Source: CAWBUW01 sp963792075
GTDB taxonomy: Bacteria > Chloroflexota > Anaerolineae > Anaerolineales > UBA4823
Direction: 5' to 3'
DNA: 64,000 nt
Assembly: GCA_963792075.1 (NCBI GenBank)
Contig: CAWBUW010000012.1
Location: forward strand, 2,046,001-2,110,000
In this document: positions 15,835 to 23,386 of the stretch, in pieces
Numbering within the stretch: position 1 is the first letter of the stretch
Layout of the letters: every line of letters begins with the position of its first letter
Program-made: the position numbers and the translations under genes
Notes under the pieces: generated by a model
Seen by the model: the letters and a program-made list of their open reading frames with translations, nothing else
What the model was told of the DNA's origin: nothing
Database searches by the model: none

Positions 15835-16187
15835 GGCGCCGGAGCCTCCAGGTTTGGATTCCAGGTCTGGAAATCGTCCGCCAGCTTTTGCATCAAGGCC
15901 AGGTCGGAGACGGGATAACCCAGTTGAACGGCGAATAAACTGGCCTGAGCAATGGTATCTCCAGGAGCGGCATCGCCTAGCAGCGCCAGGCGACGTGCAG
16001 CCAGGCCCAGGCTGCCCTCGACACGGTATGCTTCGGCAACCATCAGCACATAATCTGTCTTGTAATCCATGCGCAGCGAGTCGGGGGTGGTGTCTACATA
16101 TTCCACTGGATTGATGACCCAGCCATAGAGTAACCCAAGAACTATTCCCAGGACAATGACGATCAGAAAGCCGCTCCAGCGTCGCAT
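15831..16187 (-). CDS. Small membrane-anchored protein, paralogue of its downstream neighbour
   Basis: 118 residues, unrecognised family. Basic start MRRWSG, a membrane segment (~6-24), then WVINPVEYVDTTPDSLRMDYKTDYVLMVAEAY and an Ala/Leu-rich helical region containing LAARRLALLGD. The motif INP-x-[EQ]Y-x-[DN]T-x-P-x-SLR-x-D[YF]K is shared with the next gene, where the same module carries an added linker and outer domain. The helical part resembles TPR-like packing. ATG 16187 lies 6 nt after a -10-like box, so the mRNA may be leaderless. It forms a two-gene operon with the following gene (ATGA overlap). Confidence 0.7.
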   Translation of the reverse strand: MRRWSGFLIVIVLGIVLGLLYGWVINPVEYVDTTPDSLRMDYKTDYVLMVAEAYRVEGSLGLAARRLALLGDAAPGDTIAQASLFAVQLGYPVSDLALMQKLADDFQTWNPNLEAPAP

Positions 16188-16193
16188 ATCTGT

Positions 16194-16202
16194 ATTGTGC
16201 CA
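16194..16202 (-). promoter_or_regulatory. Possible extended -10 promoter, leaderless spacing
   Basis: On the minus strand TGG-CACAAT ends 6 nt before ATG 16187. The hexamer matches TATAAT at only 4 of 6 positions, so the call rests partly on the recurring spacing in this window. Confidence 0.35.
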
Positions 16203-16263
16203 CAGACGAGGCAGATGGGCAAGCCTCAATGCACCTGAATTTGGAGAATCTTTATGAACTCGC

Positions 16264-16292
16264 TTGCTATTGCCTGAAAATTCCTGTACAAT
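16264..16292 (+). promoter_or_regulatory. Sigma-70-type promoter for spoVS
   Basis: TTGCTA (16264-16269), a 17-nt spacer and TACAAT (16287-16292). Transcription from about 16299 gives a ~94-nt leader ending in a strong AAAGGAGGT ribosome-binding site. This contrasts with the leaderless-looking genes nearby. Confidence 0.6.
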
Positions 16293-16392
16293 CTTTTATG
16301 AAGGGTATCCACGTTTTAGAGGATTCTTATTGTTGTCTAGTGGGGTCGTTCCGAATCCTGTCTATCGTCCAACCCAAAGGAGGTCAGCCAGC

Positions 16393-16653
16393 ATGGACAT
16401 TATCAAAGTTTCGGGCACCTCCCGCACCTCAGCCGTGGCAGGAGCCATTGCCGGGGTTGTTCGGGAACACAAGCGCGCCGAGGTTCAGGCAATTGGCGCC
16501 AGCGCTATCAACCAGGCGGTGAAAGCTTTGGTATTAGCCAGAGGATACCTGGAAGGGGATGACATCAACATCGTGTGCATCCCTGAATTTGTGGATGTGC
16601 AGATTGAGGACAAAGTCCGCACAGCGGTGAAGTTTGTAGTCGAGCCGCGTTAG
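16393..16653 (+). CDS. spoVS: Stage V sporulation protein S family (SpoVS)
   Basis: 86 residues, the usual SpoVS length. It starts MDIIKVSGTSRTSAVAGAIAG and contains EVQAIGASAINQAVKALVLARGYL and a C-terminal DKVRTAVKFVVEPR. SpoVS has an Alba-like fold that binds nucleic acid. It was first known from Bacillus sporulation but occurs in many bacteria that do not form spores, so sporulation should not be inferred. AAAGGAGGT lies 7-8 nt before ATG 16393. The longer upstream frame is rejected because it starts at the promoter. Confidence 0.93.
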   Translation: MDIIKVSGTSRTSAVAGAIAGVVREHKRAEVQAIGASAINQAVKALVLARGYLEGDDINIVCIPEFVDVQIEDKVRTAVKFVVEPR

Positions 16654-16724
16654 CAGCGTAGCTGTGTAGCTGCTGCGCTGCCTTGACTCTACTGGCACGC
16701 AATCATCCCTGGACCAGCAGGGAT
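16653..16724. other. Intergenic hairpins after spoVS, possible weak terminators
   Basis: The gap between convergent spoVS and the metalloprotease gene holds two small inverted repeats: an imperfect one at 16653-16681 (GCAGCG...CGCTGC) and ATCCCTG-N6-CAGGGAT at 16705-16724. Neither has a good U-tract. Confidence 0.3.
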
Positions 16725-16792
16725 TCTTCCGACTTTCCATGAATTGTTGTGGAAGGGGCAGTCAGGGCTGGATAATGCCGGTCTAGGGGCGT

Positions 16793-18127
16793 CTAGTTTT
16801 TGGCTGTGATGCGGATTAATTGCTGGTAGTTCCAGATCCAGCCAATGCGGTTAATGAAGCTGGCCAGTGAGGGGCTTTGCTGGCGCAAAGTGCGTACTGC
16901 CGCGCTGACCGGGTCTTCACCGGCGGCGCCGCCCGGCTGGTCTGCATAGGCGCCATAGAAGGCAAAATACGCCTGGTTAAGCTTGCGGATACGGTAGCCA
17001 TGATCCCAAAAGACCAGACGGCGGGCTTCCATGTAAGCCTCGGCCTCATCGATTTGACCGGCAGCCAGGAGCCGGTCAGCTTCCAGGCGGGTGGTGTGCA
17101 TCTCGGCGCGAAAATCGAAGGCGGGGGGTTCGCCAGGCTGTGCGGGGGTGCCTGGCTGGCTGGCAGGTTGGGGGACGAACTGCGGATAGTAACGCGCGAT
17201 GAGGACCTGGCCCATTTCTTTGCCCGCAATGGCGGCTGTGGTTTCATTAATAATGCGGTTATCCGGCGTAATATCGTACAACGCACCCAACGGACGTGCC
17301 ATCAGGTAGTTATGGGTCCATTCGTGGGACACGACCTCGGCCAACCAGTTGATGTTGGTGGTTTCCATTACCATCGTAGGATAAAGCCCGATCCCGCCAA
17401 TCCCTACGGTCAGGGTAGATACATCTAAGGCGTGCGAAACGTCATCTTCCAGTTTAACAATTTCCTCAATGTTCATGTCTGGCGCAATGTTAAGATTGCG
17501 CTCCTGCCGGATCACGTTGCGTGGCGAGATGATCAAGGAATTGGGTGGATTGGTGGTGTGGTACAACACGGGCGGGAGGGGCTGGCCTCCGAGCGTAAGG
17601 CCCAGGTCTGCCGCTACCTGGGAAACCTGAGATTCAAGCACCGCTTCAGCCAGCGGGCGCAAGGTGTCTCGCTTCTGCACCAGCGCAGCCAGTTCCTGGC
17701 GTAGTTCGGCCGAAGCTGCGCTCGGGTCGCTGACCTTAGGATCGGCAAAGATCAGGTTGATGGCATTTTCTTTTTCCCAGGCATGCTGCACAATATCAAA
17801 GTATGCCAGGACGATTTCCGAACGTTGGTCGACAGGGACATAGTGGATCGTGCCCAAAGCCGCCTGGTCCCATTTCCCCGCAATGGCGTTCAGGTCCCAT
17901 TCCACGAAATTGAATTCGTAGGGGCGGGTATAACGGCGGATGCTGGCCAGTTGGTCCGAGGCCAGCACGGTGTTCGGGCCGATAATAGCCGCCAGGAGCA
18001 GCAGCTCCAGGAAAAGTATCAGGGCATAGCCCAGGGTGTGGAGGAAGGATTGCAGTCGGGAAGGCATGCGCTGGATGATACCCGGCGAGCGGTGAACTGT
18101 CAAATCCAACATGCCTGTTCTGTTCAT
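16793..18127 (-). CDS. Membrane-anchored zinc metalloprotease-like protein (HEWTH motif)
   Basis: 444 residues from ATG 18127. One membrane segment (~28-48) is followed by a large outer domain with VVSHEWTHNYL, an HExxH zinc-binding helix, near residue 285, and NETTAAIAGKEMG about 40 residues later, which offers a Glu as possible third ligand. A Pro/Gln/Gly-rich stretch lies near 335-350. This is consistent with a gluzincin-type peptidase, though I cannot name the family or substrate. Starts at 18148, 18142 and 18112 are also possible. The first two would place it within a few bases of, or overlapping, the divergent epimerase gene. Confidence 0.72.
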   Translation of the reverse strand: MNRTGMLDLTVHRSPGIIQRMPSRLQSFLHTLGYALILFLELLLLAAIIGPNTVLASDQLASIRRYTRPYEFNFVEWDLNAIAGKWDQAALGTIHYVPVDQRSEIVLAYFDIVQHAWEKENAINLIFADPKVSDPSAASAELRQELAALVQKRDTLRPLAEAVLESQVSQVAADLGLTLGGQPLPPVLYHTTNPPNSLIISPRNVIRQERNLNIAPDMNIEEIVKLEDDVSHALDVSTLTVGIGGIGLYPTMVMETTNINWLAEVVSHEWTHNYLMARPLGALYDITPDNRIINETTAAIAGKEMGQVLIARYYPQFVPQPASQPGTPAQPGEPPAFDFRAEMHTTRLEADRLLAAGQIDEAEAYMEARRLVFWDHGYRIRKLNQAYFAFYGAYADQPGGAAGEDPVSAAVRTLRQQSPSLASFINRIGWIWNYQQLIRITAKN

Positions 18128-18135
18128 GCTATAAT
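18127..18135 (+). promoter_or_regulatory. Extended -10 promoter for the epimerase gene
   Basis: TGC-TATAAT, a perfect extended -10, ends 11 nt before ATG 18147, leaving a leader of only ~4-5 nt and no ribosome-binding site. It also lies between or within the possible start codons of the divergent metalloprotease gene. Confidence 0.65.
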
Positions 18136-18146
18136 CTTGCATTAAC

Positions 18147-19103
18147 ATGAATTTTCTAATTACAGGCGCAGCAGGCTTTTTGGGCGCGGCGCTGGCCAAT
18201 CACCTGGCCTGGGAAGGCCACCAGGTGCGCGGGCTGGATGACCTGTCCACAGGCGATCCGGAAGCATTATCACCGGACGTGTTGTTTACGCGGGGCGATG
18301 TGAACGACCGGCCTAAGCTGTGGACTCTGCTGCAAGATGTGGATTGTGTGTACCACCTGGCCGCGCGAGTGTCGGTGCCTGAATCGGTCAATTACCCGCG
18401 CGAATATAATGCAGTCAATGTGGGCGGCACCGTCAGCTTGATGGAAGCGATGCGCGACGTGGGGGTACGGCGGGTGGTGCTGATCTCTTCGGGGGCAGTG
18501 TATGGCGATCAGGGCAGCCAGCCACTCGCTGAGAACGCGATCCCGAACCCGCGTTCGCCTTATGCGGTCTCCAAGCTGGCGGCTGAATATTACGTGCGTA
18601 CGATCGGCGGCTTGTGGGGGATTGAGACAGTCAGCCTGCGCGTATTTAATGCTTTTGGACCCGGGCAGCACATCCCGGCCTCTCATCCGCCGGTGATCAT
18701 GAGCATGCTGCGCCAGGCGCTGCGCGGGGGGACGATCGTGGTGCATGGCGATGGGATACAAACCCGTGATTACGTTTATGTAGATGATGCGGTGAATGCC
18801 ATGATTGCTGCGGCGACGGCCTCGGATCTGAATAACCGGGTTATCAATGTGGGCAGTGGGCTGGAAACAAGCGTCCGTGACCTGGCGCGCCTGGTGCTGG
18901 AGCTGACGGGAGCGGACGTCGAAGTGTTGTATAACCCACGCACCTCTCCAGGCGTCTCGCGCATGTGCGCCGATTTGAGCCTGGCAAAGGATAAACTGGG
19001 ATATGTCTCGCGTATAGGGCTCGTAGATGGGCTGCGCCTGACACTTGAACGCGATCCGCGTTTTAAAAAGGATGTTCAGACTCGACCGGTCCGTGGGTGG
19101 TAA
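18147..19103 (+). CDS. NAD-dependent nucleotide-sugar epimerase/dehydratase (extended SDR)
   Basis: A 318-residue extended short-chain dehydrogenase of the UDP-glucose 4-epimerase type. It has the NAD-binding GAAGFLG (7-13), DLSTG after the second strand, HLAARVSV, the catalytic ISSGAVYG with Ser and SPYAVSK with Tyr-x3-Lys, and the substrate-domain motifs RVFNAFGPGQ and RDYVYVDDAV. It acts on a nucleotide sugar in the cytosol; the exact epimer is not decidable by eye. It has its own promoter. The next gene starts 2 nt after its stop. Confidence 0.9.
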   Translation: MNFLITGAAGFLGAALANHLAWEGHQVRGLDDLSTGDPEALSPDVLFTRGDVNDRPKLWTLLQDVDCVYHLAARVSVPESVNYPREYNAVNVGGTVSLMEAMRDVGVRRVVLISSGAVYGDQGSQPLAENAIPNPRSPYAVSKLAAEYYVRTIGGLWGIETVSLRVFNAFGPGQHIPASHPPVIMSMLRQALRGGTIVVHGDGIQTRDYVYVDDAVNAMIAAATASDLNNRVINVGSGLETSVRDLARLVLELTGADVEVLYNPRTSPGVSRMCADLSLAKDKLGYVSRIGLVDGLRLTLERDPRFKKDVQTRPVRGW

Positions 19104-19105
19104 GG

Positions 19106-19702
19106 ATGAATAGTGGCTTTTGGTTGATTCTGCTGGCGATGCTCATCTACGGTGGGCTGCACTCTGCTTTGGCTTCGTTAGCGGTAAAGGCACATACCCG
19201 TAAATGGTTTGGGGCTGCGGCAGACCGCTGGTTCCGCGTCGTGTACAACCTGGTGGCAGCCCTGACGCTGCTGCCTGTGCTTGCGCTGCCGGTGCTGCTG
19301 GTGGATGAACCATTGTATTCCACACCTTCACCGTGGAACCTGGTAGCCATGAGTGGGCAGTTCCTGGCACTGGTAGGCCTGGTGGCTGGGTTGCTGCAAA
19401 CGGGGGCTACCTCTTTTCTGGGTCTGCGCCAGCTGCTCGAACCCGACCAGGCCCCACCCCGCCTGGTGACAAGTGGGCTGTATCGCTATGTACGGCATCC
19501 GCTGTATACCGCCGGACTTTTATTTATCTGGCTAATCCCAGAAATGACGTACAACCTGCTGGCGTTGAATATCGGGATCACAGCTTATGTTCTACTGGGG
19601 GCGCTCGTGGAAGAGCGCAAGCTTCTGAGTGAATTCGGTGAGGCATATGCAGCTTATCGGCGTAACACGCCGATGCTGATTCCATTTCTGAAACTGCGTT
19701 AA
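19106..19702 (+). CDS. Isoprenylcysteine carboxyl methyltransferase-like membrane protein
   Basis: A 198-residue protein with about five membrane segments. The conserved C-terminal block is clear: GLYRYVRHPLYTAG, then a Glu-rich VEERKLLSEFGEAYAAYRRNTPMLIPF. This matches bacterial ICMT/PEMT-like methyltransferases, which use SAM at a membrane active site. The real substrate in bacteria is mostly unknown. ATG 19106 follows the epimerase stop by 2 nt; GTG 19097 in the same frame is an alternative. Confidence 0.82.
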   Translation: MNSGFWLILLAMLIYGGLHSALASLAVKAHTRKWFGAAADRWFRVVYNLVAALTLLPVLALPVLLVDEPLYSTPSPWNLVAMSGQFLALVGLVAGLLQTGATSFLGLRQLLEPDQAPPRLVTSGLYRYVRHPLYTAGLLFIWLIPEMTYNLLALNIGITAYVLLGALVEERKLLSEFGEAYAAYRRNTPMLIPFLKLR

Positions 19703-19745
19703 TTTTCAAGCGGGGGCGGCGCTGATCTTCCGCCTGGCGGGTCTA

Positions 19746-22160
19746 ATGCCGCTTTTGTGGGTCTCGCTGGCCTTTCTGTGCGGAATATTGCTGGCAGCGA
19801 TCGTGGCGCTCCCGGTCGCTGCCTGGCTGGGGACGAGCGCCGCCGTGCTGGGCCTGGCGGGGTTGGCCTGGCTGCTCCGCAGGCGTTTCCCGGTGGTTTG
19901 GGCACGGCTGCCGCGCTGGAGGATTTTCCCGGCGGGTATCTCTTTCCCGCTGCTGCTGGCTGTGTTGTGCCTGGGCGCGGCACGCTACCAGGCGGTGCAG
20001 CCAAAGTTCGGGCCCCAGGATGTCGCCTGGTATAACGACCGGGATGAAACCTGGGTGGTGCGTGGGGTGGTGATCGCTCCGCCGGAGCCGCGCCTGGGTT
20101 ACACACGCCTGAGGTTGCGCGCCGAAGAGATGCGCTCCGAGGCCGACCTTCTCTTCCGCCAGGTCCAGGGATTGGTCCTGGTGTTGGCTGAACCCGGCGA
20201 TTGGTCGTACGGAGACCGGGTGCAGGTGAGTGGATCTCTAAGCACCCCTCTGAGCAGCGAGAATTTTGATTACCGGGGTTGGTTGGCTCGTCAGGGCGTT
20301 TACTCCCAGATATCCCCTTTCGAAACCCATCGTTTGCAGCGCCAACAAGGTGAGTGGCTGATGACGGGCCTGATGATGTTGCGCGAGCGGGCCGGAAGAC
20401 TGCTCTACCGCTTGTTCTCTGCGCCTGAAGCTGCGCTGCTCGCCGGTATTTTATTGGGGGATGAAAGTGGGATGTCGCTGGAAGTACAAGAGGCCTTCCG
20501 TTCGACAGGTACGGCGCACATTGTGGCAATTTCGGGTTTCAATATGACGATTCTCGCTGCACTGGCGCTCAGCCTGTCCACCCGGCTGCTGGGGCGCTGG
20601 CGGGGCGCGCTGGCAGCGGTATTACTGCTGGCTGCATATACGCTCCTGGTGGGCGGCGAACCGCCGGTCGTACGCGCGGCGATTTTTGGGGTACTGGCGG
20701 TGTTTGGTCGCCAGGTCGGGCGGCAGCAGCAAGGGTTGAACAGCACGGCGCTGGCATCCGCACTGCTGGCAGTGTTTAACCCATTTGTGCTCTGGGAGGT
20801 AGGCTTTCAGCTTTCGGTAGCAGCTACTCTGGGATTGATCTTATTTGCGATGCCGCTGGAACAATTATTGGAGAACTGGATCCAACAGCCTCACGGCTGG
20901 CCGGCGCGCCTGCCTCCGGCCAGCCTGGCTATCGCAGGAGGTTGGTTCAGCCAGTATTTCTTGTACACGCTGGCAGCTCAGGTGATGACGCTGCCGGTAT
21001 TTTTATATCATTTCCAGGAGATTTCAATTAAGGGGTTGTGGGTGAACCTGCTGGTGCTGCCTGTGCAGCCGGCGGTGATGATCCTGGGCGGCCTGGCCCT
21101 CCTCGTAGGGCTGGTTTGGGGCCTGGCGGGACAGGTACTCGCCTGGGTAGCCTGGCCATTTGTAGCCTATACACTCCGCACTGTGGACCTGTTCAGTGGT
21201 GGGGAAGGGATAGCGCGCACCGGGCCGCTTTCTTTATTCGGGGTGATCCTGCTGTATGGGCTGCTGCTGGGCCTGGCGGCCTGGCTGAAGCGGCCGCAGT
21301 CCATCCGCTTGCCGCGCCTCCGGGCTACGCTGGCGTTGGGTTTCCTGGGCGCGGCGGCGGTGCTGACCTGGAACATGGTGCTGCGTGCACCTGATGGGCG
21401 GCTGCACCTGACCGTGCTGGATACCAGCCAGGCCGGCCAATCAGGAGATGCGCTGTTGATCGAGACACCAGGTGGGCAGTGGGTGTTGGTGAATGGGGGC
21501 CCCAGCAGCAATCGCCTGTCGGAGGAGATAGGCCAGCGCCTGGCCAGTGTGGGAGGACATTTAGATTTCTTGGTTGTTGCCAGCGTGACGGATGAGCAGT
21601 TGCAGGCACTGCCAGAGACGATCCTGCGTTATCCGCCCGGAGAAGTGGCCTGGTTGGGGGCCACGCATGCCAGCCGGTCGGCGCGCTTGCTGCAGGCCGG
21701 GCTGGTGAAAGCGCAGATTACACAGCAGCGGATGGAGGCGGGAGGCAGCCTGGATCTGGGGCAGGGGGCGCGGCTGCAAGTGCTGGCGGTAACGCCGCGC
21801 GGGGGTGTGCTCTTGCTGGAATGGGGAAACTTCCGGGCTCTGCTGCCTCTGGGCGTAAACCAGGATGTACTGTCAGACCTGGCAGGGCGAAGCTCCAATC
21901 GAAATCCCTGGGTGGGTCCGGTTACTGCCCTGCTGCTGGCCGAATCCGGTTATGCCCCCGCGAACCCACCCGAGTGGCTGCAGCGCTGGCAGCCTCAGGT
22001 GGCGCTGCTCAGTGTTGATGCGGGTGACAGATCTGGCAGGCCGGACCCGGAAGTGCTGGAGACCTTGGGCGGCATCCCCCTGCTGCGCACGGACCGGCAG
22101 GGTTGGATCGAGCTGAGCACGGATGGGGAGCAGATGTGGGTGGAAGTAGAGAAAAGGTAG
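19746..22160 (+). CDS. comEC: ComEC/Rec2 family DNA-uptake channel
   Basis: ComEC forms the membrane channel that brings single-stranded DNA into the cytoplasm during transformation. The 804-residue protein has three N-terminal membrane segments, the OB-like DUF4131 region (~95-200), the Competence domain (~225-500) with HIVAISGFNMTIL near 260 and VVRAAIFG, and a C-terminal MBL-like domain (~545-800). In that last domain the expected HxHxDH metal site is absent: VVASVTDEQLQAL stands there, and VNGG replaces the usual DGG. The nuclease activity is therefore probably lost. No comEA is nearby. The start is uncertain, with no clear ribosome-binding site. Confidence 0.92.
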   Translation: MPLLWVSLAFLCGILLAAIVALPVAAWLGTSAAVLGLAGLAWLLRRRFPVVWARLPRWRIFPAGISFPLLLAVLCLGAARYQAVQPKFGPQDVAWYNDRDETWVVRGVVIAPPEPRLGYTRLRLRAEEMRSEADLLFRQVQGLVLVLAEPGDWSYGDRVQVSGSLSTPLSSENFDYRGWLARQGVYSQISPFETHRLQRQQGEWLMTGLMMLRERAGRLLYRLFSAPEAALLAGILLGDESGMSLEVQEAFRSTGTAHIVAISGFNMTILAALALSLSTRLLGRWRGALAAVLLLAAYTLLVGGEPPVVRAAIFGVLAVFGRQVGRQQQGLNSTALASALLAVFNPFVLWEVGFQLSVAATLGLILFAMPLEQLLENWIQQPHGWPARLPPASLAIAGGWFSQYFLYTLAAQVMTLPVFLYHFQEISIKGLWVNLLVLPVQPAVMILGGLALLVGLVWGLAGQVLAWVAWPFVAYTLRTVDLFSGGEGIARTGPLSLFGVILLYGLLLGLAAWLKRPQSIRLPRLRATLALGFLGAAAVLTWNMVLRAPDGRLHLTVLDTSQAGQSGDALLIETPGGQWVLVNGGPSSNRLSEEIGQRLASVGGHLDFLVVASVTDEQLQALPETILRYPPGEVAWLGATHASRSARLLQAGLVKAQITQQRMEAGGSLDLGQGARLQVLAVTPRGGVLLLEWGNFRALLPLGVNQDVLSDLAGRSSNRNPWVGPVTALLLAESGYAPANPPEWLQRWQPQVALLSVDAGDRSGRPDPEVLETLGGIPLLRTDRQGWIELSTDGEQMWVEVEKR

Positions 22161-22167
22161 GTTTCTT

Positions 22168-23163
22168 ATGAAATATCCAAAGCCAATTTTAGTAACAGGC
22201 GCTACCGGGTCCATCGGTTCTGTTCTGGTCAAGCGATTATGCGAGTCGGGACAAAGTGTGCGAGCAATCGTGCGGAATCCGGCCAAAGCAGACGCACTGA
22301 AAGGCATGGGGAATGTGGAAATCTTCCCCGGCGATCTCAGCCAGCCGAACAGCCTGCATGGCTGCGCGGAAGGCTGTTCCCTGGTCTACCACTGCGCGGC
22401 AAAACTAGCCAGCTCGGACTGGGCAGAGTCTTATGTGACCAATGTGATTGGCACCCAGGCGATAATCGACGAGGCGATCCGGGCGAGCATAGAGCACTTG
22501 ATCTATACCAGTACCATCGGAGTGTATGGTCTCAGCGATGCGGAAAATATCACCGAAGATACTCCCTGGTCCAAATATAACCAGCCTTACTTTAAAACCA
22601 AGCAGGAAGCCGAAAGGATCGCTTGGCAGGCAGCAGACCAAATCCCGATCACAATCGCCCGGCTGGGGGATGTCATGGGACCGGGCCAATACATCTGGAC
22701 AATCGACTTAATCAAGAAAATCGACAAGGGCATATTAAAAACGCCGTTGGATTCTGAAAGCGGCTTCCTCAACCCGATCTACATCGATAATTTGGTAGAC
22801 GCTCTGCTGCTGATGGGCGCTCACCCCGAAGCGCCCAGGCAGATATTCAACGTTGTGGACGGCATCCCCATCCGCACCAGCGATTATTTCCGCCGCCTGG
22901 CTCAAATGGCAGGCAAACGGATCATTGCACTCCCTGCCATCCTATTGAAAGGCGCAGCTACGTTCCTGATGGGGTATGACTTTTTGAGAGGTCGAGATGC
23001 ATTGATCACACCAGGAGCCATCAATTATCTCCTCCGCAAAGGAAAGATTTATCCAAATAAGATCCAGTCTCTCTTGGGATGGGTACCGGCTGTCACACAG
23101 GAGGAAGCATTTCGCCGCACTGAGCAGTGGTTGCATCATGAAGGCTATTTGTCCTCCACATAA
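22168..23163 (+). CDS. Extended SDR, 3-beta-HSD/NAD-dependent epimerase-like
   Basis: 331 residues with GATGSIG NAD-binding motif (11-17), VYHCAAKL, TSTIGVYG and the catalytic pair in YFKTK (Tyr-x3-Lys). The later sequence ARLGDVMGPGQYIW and NPIYIDNLVDALLL is typical of the 3-beta-hydroxysteroid dehydrogenase/dihydroflavonol reductase branch. The substrate could be an isoprenoid, sterol-like lipid or sugar; nothing local decides it. It starts 7 nt after comEC with AGGT upstream and was probably co-transcribed with it. Confidence 0.85.
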   Translation: MKYPKPILVTGATGSIGSVLVKRLCESGQSVRAIVRNPAKADALKGMGNVEIFPGDLSQPNSLHGCAEGCSLVYHCAAKLASSDWAESYVTNVIGTQAIIDEAIRASIEHLIYTSTIGVYGLSDAENITEDTPWSKYNQPYFKTKQEAERIAWQAADQIPITIARLGDVMGPGQYIWTIDLIKKIDKGILKTPLDSESGFLNPIYIDNLVDALLLMGAHPEAPRQIFNVVDGIPIRTSDYFRRLAQMAGKRIIALPAILLKGAATFLMGYDFLRGRDALITPGAINYLLRKGKIYPNKIQSLLGWVPAVTQEEAFRRTEQWLHHEGYLSST

Positions 23164-23197
23164 AGCTCGTTTCTCCTGATCTTTTTCGCCTGCATAT

Positions 23198-23293
23198 ACC
23201 CCAGAATCCTCTTATTCCCCCGCCTCGGGGCGGGGGTCAGAAGGTGGGGATGGCTTCGCCTGCAGGGGTTTCTGACTTTAAGAAAACCCTGAC
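23198..23293. repeat. Dispersed ~95-bp repeat element, copy B
   Basis: Second copy of the element at 3070-3165, in the same orientation: CCCCAGAATCCTCTTATTCCCCCGCC, a G-rich run, GGCTTCGCC, and a terminal hairpin AGGGGTTTCT/AGAAAACCCT. It lies downstream of the SDR gene and upstream of the S10 peptidase gene. A TATAAT at 23333-23338 downstream has no good -35 or TGn extension. Confidence 0.8.
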
Positions 23294-23386
23294 AGTGCCA
23301 CTGCATTGCACGCGCCAATGACAGGCCTGGGGTATAATTTTAGGTGAGCCCCCGCTTTGTTGGCGAGGGAGCAAAGGAAGAAGAGC

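Noticed and set aside
16393..16653. SpoVS as evidence that the organism sporulates
   Set aside because: SpoVS occurs in many bacteria that do not form spores, and no other sporulation gene is present in the window.
19699..20529. Minus-strand open frame of 276 codons, Pro/Arg/Ala-rich
   Set aside because: It is antisense to comEC, and the composition is not protein-like.
23306..23338. TTGCAC ... TATAAT as promoter of the S10 peptidase gene
   Set aside because: The spacer is 21 nt and there is no TGn extension, so it is too weak to annotate, although the hexamer itself is perfect.
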